Position numbers and translations under genes: made by a program
Notes under the pieces: generated by a model
Database searches by the model: none
Seen by the model: the letters and a program-made list of their open reading frames with translations, nothing else
What the model was told of the DNA's origin: nothing
Shown: positions 1 to 4,873 of the stretch, piece by piece
How the letters are laid out: each line of letters opens with the position of its first letter
Numbering within the stretch: the first letter of the stretch is position 1
NCBI GenBank assembly: GCA_013140935.1
Contig: JABFSD010000168.1
Coordinates: forward strand, 1 to 5,485
Source of the DNA: Acidobacteriota bacterium
Lineage (GTDB): Bacteria; Acidobacteriota; Blastocatellia; RBC074
Reading direction: 5' to 3'
Length of the DNA: 5,485 bases

Positions 1-1
1 G

Positions 2-100
2 GAAATGTGGCAATTAGTAGACGAGAGCCGACTCACAACGGTGAAGAAAGCCTTCGCACTACGCGAAATCTCACGGCGTGGTTTGGATGAGCAAAATTAG
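2..100 (+). CDS. C-terminal fragment of an unrecognised protein (5' end outside window)
   Basis: Frame 2 is open from the left edge to a TAG at 98-100 and encodes about 32 residues ending in SRRGLDEQN. The composition (mixed charged residues with an amphipathic LREISRRGL segment) looks more protein-like than the other frames here. An ATG at position 5 could make it a 31-residue ORF, but a larger gene entering from the left is more likely. It overlaps the HNH gene by 14 nt if that gene starts at 87, an arrangement typical of translational coupling. I do not recognise the family, and a chance open frame cannot be excluded over such a short length. Confidence 0.4.
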   Translation, partial: EMWQLVDESRLTTVKKAFALREISRRGLDEQN

Positions 101-512
101 CAAGGCACTTGAGAAAAAGATTCGGCAACAGGCGAACGAACGCTGTGGATATTGCCTGTGTCCGCAGAAATTGATTTCTTACAAACTCGAAATAGAACAC
201 CTTCACCCCGAAGCGTTGGGCGGCGCTACGGTTGAAGTTAATCTTTGGCTTGCTTGCACTGGCTGTAATTCATATAAGGCGATGAAAATCAGAGCCGTTG
301 ATCCTTTGACGAAAAAGTCAGTGAAACTGTTCAACCCGCGCCGACAGGACTGGCGCGAACACTTCGAATTCAGCGTTGATTGCACCGAGATTCTTGGCAA
401 AACCGCTTGCGGGCGTGCCACGGTGGCGAGCTTACAAATGAATAACATCTACCAGAAAACGGCGCGCGTGGCTTGGGTAGAAAGTGGCAAATTCCCGCCG
501 TCCGATTATTAA
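87..512 (+). CDS. HNH endonuclease family protein
   Basis: This is a 141-residue protein with a treble-clef HNH nuclease core near the N-terminus. A first zinc knuckle C20-x2-C23 (CGYC) is followed by the E37-H38 pair (EIEHLHPEALGG) holding the catalytic His, then N52, then a second knuckle C57-x2-C60 followed by N61 (CTGCNSYKA). The C-terminal part (FNPRRQDW, GRATVASLQMNN, then a W-ES-G-PP tail) matches the usual layout of stand-alone small HNH proteins of 140-170 residues, so the gene looks complete. The ATG at 87 is preferred because family members usually begin just before the first helix; a GTG at 78 would add three residues. Neither start has a clear Shine-Dalgarno sequence, consistent with coupling to the overlapping upstream frame. 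The family cleaves DNA, but the target and role of this member are unknown. The stop codon overlaps the ribosome-binding site of the selenoprotein gene, suggesting co-transcription. Confidence 0.88.
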   Translation: MSKISKALEKKIRQQANERCGYCLCPQKLISYKLEIEHLHPEALGGATVEVNLWLACTGCNSYKAMKIRAVDPLTKKSVKLFNPRRQDWREHFEFSVDCTEILGKTACGRATVASLQMNNIYQKTARVAWVESGKFPPSDY

Positions 513-522
513 GGTTATAGCG
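511..522 (+). promoter_or_regulatory. Ribosome-binding site for the selenoprotein gene
   Basis: AAGG at 511-514 lies 8 nt before the ATG at 523 and shares bases with the TAA stop of the HNH gene. It decides the start: the ATG at 523 gives a clean signal peptide, whereas an upstream ATG at 484 would lie inside the HNH gene and spoil the leader. Confidence 0.6.
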
Positions 523-1221
523 ATGAGAAAGACGATCTTACTTTTTGCGGCACTCTGGCTGATGACGAACGCAGTTTGGGCGCAACCCAAACCCAGCAGC
601 AAAGCCCAAATGAAAACCGTGCGATTGCACATTGACGGATTCAGCAAGAGCAAGAGCGGCGCGGTCTGAATGGCTTGACCGGAAACGGTCAAACAGGCTC
701 TGGAAGAGCTTGCCGCAGTGAAACAACTCAAGATGTTGCTCGACCGTGACGAATTTCTTGTCACTTACGACGCGACGAAAGCCGATACGAAATTGTTGTT
801 GCGCACCGTCAAGGCGTCGGGTTACACCGCGCAGGTGGTGACAGGCGATACGACAACGGCGACTCAGGTCGCGCAGGTTTTGCCGACGGGCTTCGCGGTT
901 TTGGATGAAGCGTTAGCCAAGGCGAAAGCCGAGAACAAACCGCTCGTGCTTGATCTGTTCGCTGAATGGTGCGCGCCGTGTCGCCAGTTAGAGCGCGTGA
1001 CGTTTCCCGCGCCTGCGGTCAAAGCCTTGCTGGAACGAACGATCTTTTTACGGATTGATACGGACAAGCATCCCGAACTCGCGCAGCGATTGGGCGTCGA
1101 GGGCTTGCCCGACATTCGACTGGCATTGCCCGACGGAACCATCGTGCGCCAGTTGCGCAGCTTTCATACAGCAGACTCGTTAGCGAACGAACTCGAAAAA
1201 CTTTTGCAGCAAATCAAGTAA
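523..1221 (+). CDS. Predicted double-selenocysteine (UxxU) HMA-thioredoxin fusion protein, exported
   Basis: Reading frame 1 from the ATG at 523 to the TAA at 1219-1221, with two internal TGA codons taken as selenocysteine, gives 232 residues. Residues 1-20 are a Sec signal peptide (MRK, hydrophobic core, cleavage after AVWA). Residues 31-106 form a beta-alpha-beta-beta-alpha HMA fold: strand KTVRLHIDG, helix [11 protein letters not shown], strand [17 protein letters not shown], then helix [16 protein letters not shown]. The two TGAs are residues 49 and 52 (GAV-U-MA-U-PETV), the place of the metal-binding CxxC; the segment between strand 1 and this motif is about seven residues longer than in a canonical GMTCxxC. 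Residues 124-232 are a thioredoxin domain with active site WCAPC (C150, C153) and probable cis-Pro P196, resembling DsbD C-terminal/DUF255-like thioredoxins. These are the only cysteines in the protein. No other stop occurs in the frame. The gene lies 10 nt after the HNH gene and 13 nt before the DUF1552 gene. Function is inferred: periplasmic metal binding or Sec-based redox chemistry, with the thioredoxin domain possibly reducing the diselenide. The alternative is a pseudogene with two nonsense mutations, which would have to hit both motif positions and nothing else. Confidence 0.85.
667..678 (+). other. Two recoded UGA (selenocysteine) codons forming a UxxU motif
   Basis: In frame with the ATG at 523, TGA occurs at 667-669 and again at 676-678, separated by ATG GCT (Met-Ala). 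Protein similarity to the HMA fold continues on both sides in the same frame, so no frameshift is involved. HMA domains have CxxC here, and Cys-to-Sec exchange is the standard relation between selenoproteins and their homologues. Confidence 0.83.
675..692 (+). promoter_or_regulatory. Perfect hairpin with GAAA tetraloop spanning the second UGA
   Basis: TTGACCG (675-681), loop GAAA (682-685) and CGGTCAA (686-692) form a perfect 7-bp stem closed by a GNRA-type loop. The second UGA (676-678) lies inside the 5' arm. The loop begins with G, 12 nt after the first UGA. It may be part of the Sec-insertion signal for the first UGA or of a tandem structure with the next hairpin. The complementarity is seen directly; the role is inferred. 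Confidence 0.5.
694..712 (+). promoter_or_regulatory. Candidate bacterial SECIS hairpin
   Basis: CAGGCTCT (694-701), loop GGA (702-704) and AGAGCTTG (705-712) form an 8-bp stem containing one G-U pair (696/710). The apical loop starts 32 nt after the first UGA and 23 nt after the second. As I recall the published bacterial SECIS model, it asks for a 4-16 bp upper stem, a short loop with G in its first two positions, and roughly 16-37 nt from UGA to loop, so this hairpin satisfies it for both UGAs. SelB binding is inferred, not shown. Confidence 0.62.
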
Positions 1222-1234
1222 CGGAACACAGCTT

Positions 1235-2557
1235 ATGGAAAACTCAATTAAGGCATCACGACGGAATTTCTTACGCGGCGCAGGCGTCGCGCTCACCTTG
1301 CCGTGGCTCGAATCGCTGCCTGCGTTTGCGCAAGGCAACAAGCCGCCGCTGCGATTCGCGCACATCTACTTTTCCAACGGCGTAGAGCCTTCGCATTGGT
1401 GGGCCAAAGGCGCGGGTGCGGCGATGGAGTTCGGACAAGGCGCACAGCCGCTCGCGTCCATCCGTGAAGACATCGTGTTCACGCGCGGGCTTTATCACGC
1501 CAAAGCGTTTGTCTCGACGAGTCCGCACTTGGGCCGCATGAATTTGCTATCGGGCGCGCAGGTCAGCATGGACCCGAAAGAGATTCGCGTAGGCACTTCG
1601 TTCGATCAGGTGCTGGCGCAACGCATCGGCAATCGCACCGCCGTGCCGAGTTTGGTGCTGGGCATCGAACCCAATGAACTGCGTTTGGAAGACGGGCTTT
1701 CGATGATTTACGGCTCGAACGTGTCGTGGGTTACGCCGACCAAACCGGCGACGAAAGAGATTTATCCGGCGCGCGTTTTCGACCAACTTTTCGGCGATGG
1801 CAAAGGACGCCAACTCGACCGCAGCATTCTCGACGCCGTGCTGAGTGAAGCGACGACGCTGCAAACCAAAGTCACTGCTAGCGACCGCCGCAAGCTGGAT
1901 GAATACATGGAATCCATCCGCGACATCGAGAAACGCCTTGATCGCGCGGCCAAAGATGAGCGACTCGAAGGCTGGCGGCCTTCGGTGACGAAACCGACGA
2001 TGGCGCGTCCGGGCGAACCGCTTCCGCAAAACGTGCCCGAACACATTCGCTTGATGCTCGACTTGATCGTGTTGGCGTTGCAGATGGACAAGACGCGCGT
2101 CGTGACGCTGATGCTTAACAACGATCTCTCGCAAATGAATTTCCGCTTTATCGAAGGCGTACGCGGCGCGTTGCATCTTGACCTCACGCACAACGGACGC
2201 GCGCCCGAACTCGAAGCGATGTATCTCAAGACCAATCAGTTTCACGCGCAGCAATTCACTTATCTGGTCGAAAAGATGAAAGCGATTGATGAAGGCGGAA
2301 CGACTTTGCTCAACAATTCGTTGCTGATGTTCGCTTCGAGTTTGTTCGACGGCGATTCGCACGGAGCCGACCAACTGCCCATCGTGCTGGCGGGCAAAGC
2401 AGGCGGTGCGCTCAAGACCGGACGCATTCTCGATTACCTCGAAAAAGGCAACGACAATCGCAAGGCGTGCAGCCTGTTCCTTTCGCTGATGGATTTGATG
2501 GGCGTGCCGCTTGAACGCTTCGGCGATGCTGACAGCCGGTTGACGGGATTGGTATAG
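1235..2557 (+). CDS. Tat-exported DUF1552 (HXXSHH family) protein
   Basis: This is a 440-residue protein of usual length for DUF1552 (PF07586). It opens with a twin-arginine signal, SRRNFLR at 8-14, a hydrophobic stretch and a cleavage site after PAFA (residue 32), so it should be exported folded, possibly with a cofactor. Family landmarks are visible: [11 protein letters not shown] near 47-57, [45 protein letters not shown] at 159-165, VFDQLFG at 181-187, a charged helical region around 205-245, and [10 protein letters not shown] near the C-terminus. At the position of the family's histidine motif it reads H314-LDLTH319-N320 rather than a clean HPLSHH. The start has GGAA 8 nt upstream. The function of the family is unknown. 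In Planctomycetes and Acidobacteria it commonly sits beside DUF1592/DUF1588-type cytochrome-like proteins; here its immediate upstream neighbour, 13 nt away, is the UxxU-thioredoxin gene. Confidence 0.88.
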   Translation: MENSIKASRRNFLRGAGVALTLPWLESLPAFAQGNKPPLRFAHIYFSNGVEPSHWWAKGAGAAMEFGQGAQPLASIREDIVFTRGLYHAKAFVSTSPHLGRMNLLSGAQVSMDPKEIRVGTSFDQVLAQRIGNRTAVPSLVLGIEPNELRLEDGLSMIYGSNVSWVTPTKPATKEIYPARVFDQLFGDGKGRQLDRSILDAVLSEATTLQTKVTASDRRKLDEYMESIRDIEKRLDRAAKDERLEGWRPSVTKPTMARPGEPLPQNVPEHIRLMLDLIVLALQMDKTRVVTLMLNNDLSQMNFRFIEGVRGALHLDLTHNGRAPELEAMYLKTNQFHAQQFTYLVEKMKAIDEGGTTLLNNSLLMFASSLFDGDSHGADQLPIVLAGKAGGALKTGRILDYLEKGNDNRKACSLFLSLMDLMGVPLERFGDADSRLTGLV

Positions 2558-2656
2558 CTCACGCGGGAATAACCAATCAGGAATTCGCCGGGGGCTACAT
2601 CTGTGGTTGCGTTTAGAGCAAAACAGACAGTGAGGTTGTTGTTAAGCAAGTAAGCA

Positions 2657-2899
2657 ATGGAAACTCTGACACAAGAATTTATTGGCACGGTCAGCAATGG
2701 CGTAATCGTTTTGCCGAGCGGCCGCCACCTTCCTGAAGGCTCGCTCGTGCGTGTGATGGAACTCGTTCAGCCAGAGACCCGACAAAGCGCCCAACCCGTA
2801 ATCAGAAAGCCACGCCGACCCGGTAGCGCGAAAGGGAAACTTGTGATTCATGCAGACGATGAAGAACATTTGCGTGATTTTGAGGAGTACATGCCATGA
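2657..2899 (+). CDS. Antitoxin of a VapBC-type pair
   Basis: This 80-residue protein has three parts. Residues 5-35 form a beta-rich segment (TVSNGVIVLP, HLPEGSLVRV) like the short AbrB/DUF104/DUF2281-style antitoxins, probably the dimerising and DNA-binding or operator-binding part. Residues 36-56 are a polar linker. Residues 57-80 are an acidic tail (GKLVIHADDEEHLRDFEEYM) resembling toxin-wrapping C-termini in this group. Its stop overlaps the toxin start (ATGA), placing it in the antitoxin-first order of vapBC operons. The ribosome-binding site is weak. Family assignment rests on these patterns and on the neighbouring PIN toxin; the exact antitoxin subfamily is uncertain. Such antitoxins neutralise the toxin and usually repress their own operon. 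Confidence 0.8.
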   Translation: METLTQEFIGTVSNGVIVLPSGRHLPEGSLVRVMELVQPETRQSAQPVIRKPRRPGSAKGKLVIHADDEEHLRDFEEYMP

Positions 2900-3282
2900 G
2901 ATTATTGCTCGATACGCATGCGTTTCTCTGGTTTGTGTTAGACGATCCATCGCTCAGCGCTCAGGCTAGAAATTTGATTGCGGATGAGAGCAATGAAATT
3001 GAAATCAGTCCTGCAACGTATTGGGAAGTCGCCATCAAAATCGGTATTGGCAAATATTCGTTGGTCGAACCATTGTCCGATTTCTTTGAGCGTGAGTTGG
3101 ACGCCAATGAGTTTCGGGTTTTGCCGATTGAACCTCGCCACGTCGCACCTTTGACCTCTTTGCCTTTTCATCACCGCGATCCTTTTGACCGGCTAATCAT
3201 TGCGCAAGCGATGGTGGAAGGCATTTCCATCGTAAGTATAGATGCCGCTTTCGATCCCTATCCCGTAAAACGATTGTGGTGA
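2896..3282 (+). CDS. vapC: VapC-type PIN domain ribonuclease toxin (COG3744-like)
   Basis: This 128-residue protein is a complete PIN domain. The acidic metal-binding residues are visible: D6 in LLLDTHAFLW, E44 in SPATYWEVAIK, D95/D98 in HHRDPFDRLIIAQA, and D116 in IVSIDAAFD. The HRDPFDRLIIAQA segment is diagnostic of the COG3744-like group of VapC toxins. These toxins are Mg-dependent endoribonucleases that inhibit translation by cutting tRNA or rRNA; the target here cannot be read from sequence. The ATG overlaps the antitoxin stop by 4 nt, so translation is coupled. All catalytic acids are present and the gene is full length, so the module is probably active. It separates the DUF1552 gene from the M16 operon. 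Confidence 0.92.
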   Translation: MRLLLDTHAFLWFVLDDPSLSAQARNLIADESNEIEISPATYWEVAIKIGIGKYSLVEPLSDFFERELDANEFRVLPIEPRHVAPLTSLPFHHRDPFDRLIIAQAMVEGISIVSIDAAFDPYPVKRLW

Positions 3283-3300
3283 AGCGGCTTCGCCTTTTTG
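3283..3300 (+). terminator. Weak intrinsic terminator after the toxin gene
   Basis: Immediately after the vapC stop, AGCGGCTTCGCC can fold into a short GC stem (GGC/GCC with a TTC loop, extendable with a bulge), followed by TTTTT at 3295-3299. The stem is short, so termination may be partial. Confidence 0.4.
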
Positions 3301-3326
3301 TGATGCCCGAATCGCTGGGCTAGAAT
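3298..3326 (+). promoter_or_regulatory. Sigma70-like promoter for the M16 peptidase operon
   Basis: TTGTGA (3298-3303) and TAGAAT (3321-3326) are separated by exactly 17 nt and match the -35 and -10 consensus at four and five of six positions. The site directly follows the terminator T-run and precedes a leader of about 100 nt. It is a pattern match only. Confidence 0.5.
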
Positions 3327-3374
3327 CGCCTCGGCTTGATGGAATCGCGCCGATCACTTGCAACTTTTGTTTTT

Positions 3375-3397
3375 GCGCGTTCGTTATGCGAACTTGC
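3375..3397 (+). other. Leader hairpin upstream of the M16 gene
   Basis: GTTCG (3379-3383), loop TTATG, and CGAAC (3389-3393) pair perfectly. Beyond one C/T mismatch the stem continues with three more pairs (3375-3377 with 3395-3397, one of them G-U). It lies in the presumed 5' leader, about 40 nt before the start codon. Its role is unknown, and a chance inverted repeat of this size is possible. Confidence 0.3.
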
Positions 3398-3420
3398 CGT
3401 CATCCCTTCCAACCCGAATT

Positions 3421-3426
3421 AAGGAG
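3421..3426 (+). promoter_or_regulatory. Ribosome-binding site for the M16 peptidase
   Basis: AAGGAG lies 10 nt before the ATG at 3437 and fixes that start over other in-frame candidates. Confidence 0.7.
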
Positions 3427-3436
3427 TTAGTGAAAT

Positions 3437-4849
3437 ATGCGAAAAGCGTTTTACGCTTGCAGCCCATGGTTAGTGGCGTTTGCCGTGTTGTTGTGTGTGA
3501 CACCCGTTTACCCGCAGAAGAAACGTCCGGCGACCAAGCCTAATGCTGGGCCTGCGGCTGCCCCAGCGTCGGCCAGTCAGGTGAAATTCACCGAACACAA
3601 ACTCAAAAACGGCCTGCGCATTTATCTCGTCGAAGACCACAGCGCGCCGGTCGTCTCGATCTCCGTCAATTACGACGTAGGTTCGCGCAACGAGAAAAAA
3701 GGCCGCACCGGCTTTGCCCACCTCTTTGAACACATGATGTTTCAGGGGTCTGAGAACATCGGCAAGAGCGAGCATTTCATTCTCGTAGACACCAACGGCG
3801 GCGAGATGAACGGTACAACCGACGAAGAGCGCACGATCTATTATGAAACGCTGCCCGCCAACCAACTCGAACTCGCAGTCTTTCTCGAAGCCGACCGCAT
3901 GCGTTCGCTCGACATCTCGAAAGAGAATCTCGACAACCAGCGCAACGCCGTGCAGGAAGAGCGCCGCCTGCGTTTGGACAATCAGCCTTACGGCATCTTT
4001 TTCGAGAAACTGAACGAGACGATTTACGACGACTTTGCTTATAAGCATTCGGCCATTGGTTCGATGGAAGACCTGACTGCCGCGAGCGTCGAAGACGTGC
4101 GCGAGTTTTTCAAAACGTATTACGCGCCGAACAACGCGGCGCTCGCGCTAGTCGGAGATTTCAATCCGACGCAGGCGTTGACGCTCATCAAAAAGTATTT
4201 CGAACCGCTCGCCGCGCAACCCAAGCCGCCCGCCGTCGTCATCAACGAACCCGTACAAAACGCGCAACGTCGCCTCAAAGTTGACGACCCGCTGGCGCAA
4301 GTGCCGGTGATGATTTTGGCTTACAAGGGCATTCGCGGGAATACGCCGGATGCTTATGCGATGAATGTGCTTTCTACGATTTTGGGCGGCGGCGAAAGTT
4401 CGCGGCTCTATCAAAAGCTGGTCAAAGAAAAACAGTTGTTGATCGAAGCCCAGATGTATTCGCAAGTGCGGCGCGGCATCGGCATGAACGCGATCATCGC
4501 CGTGATGACGCCCGGCAAAAAACAGGAAGAAGTCGAAGCCGCCATCAACGAAGAACTCGCCAAATTGCAAAACGAACCCATCGCTGATTGGGAACTTGAA
4601 AAGGCGAAACAGTTCGCCAAACGCAACGCGATCAATGCGCGACAAAGTTCGTTGGGCTTGGCTTCGAGCATCGCTGAAGCCGCGATTGCATGGAACGATC
4701 CGAATCTGGTGAATACGCGACTGGCAAAAATCGCCGCCGTCACCAAAGCGGATGTGCAGCGCGTGGCGCAGCAATACTTCAAAAAAGAATTATCAACCAT
4801 CGGCATCGCCGTACCTGCTCCGAAAGGCGCAGCGAAGCCCGGCGAATAA
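3437..4849 (+). CDS. M16B family zinc metallopeptidase, catalytic subunit, exported
   Basis: This 470-residue protein has the size of a bacterial M16B subunit. An N-terminal hydrophobic segment (about 9-24) followed by a Pro/Ala/Lys-rich linker (26-48) suggests export to the periplasm; C20 lacks a proper lipobox, so a lipoprotein is unlikely. The first M16 domain begins at KLKNGLRIYLVEDHSAPVVS. The inverted zinc motif is intact: H95-L-F-E98-H99 (FAHLFEHMMFQG), with the third ligand glutamate at E174 or E175 (NAVQEERR) at the usual spacing. The second domain carries the RRLKVDDPLAQVPVMILAYK strand and the GGGESSRLYQKLVKEKQL motif of the inactive C-terminal M16 half. A strong Shine-Dalgarno sequence and a candidate promoter lie upstream. 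The next gene, 24 nt downstream, is an M16 homologue without the zinc motif, so the two probably form a heterodimeric peptidase. The substrate is unknown; family members degrade peptides or process secreted proteins. Confidence 0.95.
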   Translation: MRKAFYACSPWLVAFAVLLCVTPVYPQKKRPATKPNAGPAAAPASASQVKFTEHKLKNGLRIYLVEDHSAPVVSISVNYDVGSRNEKKGRTGFAHLFEHMMFQGSENIGKSEHFILVDTNGGEMNGTTDEERTIYYETLPANQLELAVFLEADRMRSLDISKENLDNQRNAVQEERRLRLDNQPYGIFFEKLNETIYDDFAYKHSAIGSMEDLTAASVEDVREFFKTYYAPNNAALALVGDFNPTQALTLIKKYFEPLAAQPKPPAVVINEPVQNAQRRLKVDDPLAQVPVMILAYKGIRGNTPDAYAMNVLSTILGGGESSRLYQKLVKEKQLLIEAQMYSQVRRGIGMNAIIAVMTPGKKQEEVEAAINEELAKLQNEPIADWELEKAKQFAKRNAINARQSSLGLASSIAEAAIAWNDPNLVNTRLAKIAAVTKADVQRVAQQYFKKELSTIGIAVPAPKGAAKPGE

Positions 4850-4851
4850 TC

Positions 4852-4862
4852 GGGAGGAGGAG
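4852..4862 (+). promoter_or_regulatory. Purine-rich ribosome-binding site for the second M16 gene
   Basis: GGGAGGAGGAG sits in the 24-nt gap between the two M16 genes and ends 11 nt before the ATG at 4874. It supports that start and translation from a shared mRNA. Confidence 0.65.
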
Positions 4863-4873
4863 AAATAATACTC

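Noticed and set aside
523..669. Short stand-alone secreted peptide ending at the first TGA
   Set aside because: It would contain a signal peptide plus only the first HMA strand. The rest of the fold follows immediately in the same frame.
432..764. Minus-strand ORF across the UGA region, which could offer another explanation for the interrupted frame
   Set aside because: It overlaps the HNH end and the selenoprotein, has no recognisable domain, and does not explain the HMA similarity on the plus strand.
718..1221. Separate cytoplasmic thioredoxin starting at the GTG at 718, with GGAAGAG as an apparent Shine-Dalgarno sequence
   Set aside because: This start would cut the HMA fold in half and remove the signal peptide. 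The purine run is part of the 694-712 hairpin, and the frame joins the upstream ORF directly through two TGAs.
523..1221. Pseudogene with two nonsense mutations
   Set aside because: Both stops are TGA, sit exactly at the CxxC positions, and are followed by SECIS-like structure, while the rest of the frame is undamaged, with an intact WCAPC. Not formally excluded without host Sec genes.
1547..2374. Long minus-strand ORF of 275 codons opposite the DUF1552 gene
   Set aside because: It is rich in Arg, His and Phe with no domain pattern, as expected for the antisense of a biased plus-strand gene. The plus-strand product is clearly recognised.
2558..2656. Promoter for the VapBC operon in the 99-nt gap
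   Set aside because: I found no convincing -35/-10 pair with proper spacing. A promoter probably exists here but cannot be placed.
3446..3508. Lipoprotein signal at C20 of the M16 peptidase
   Set aside because: The residues before the Cys (VLLC) lack the small residue needed at -1, so ordinary Sec export or an anchor is more likely.
3470..4048. Minus-strand ORF opposite the first M16 gene
   Set aside because: It is the antisense shadow of the conserved HxxEH domain, without protein features of its own.
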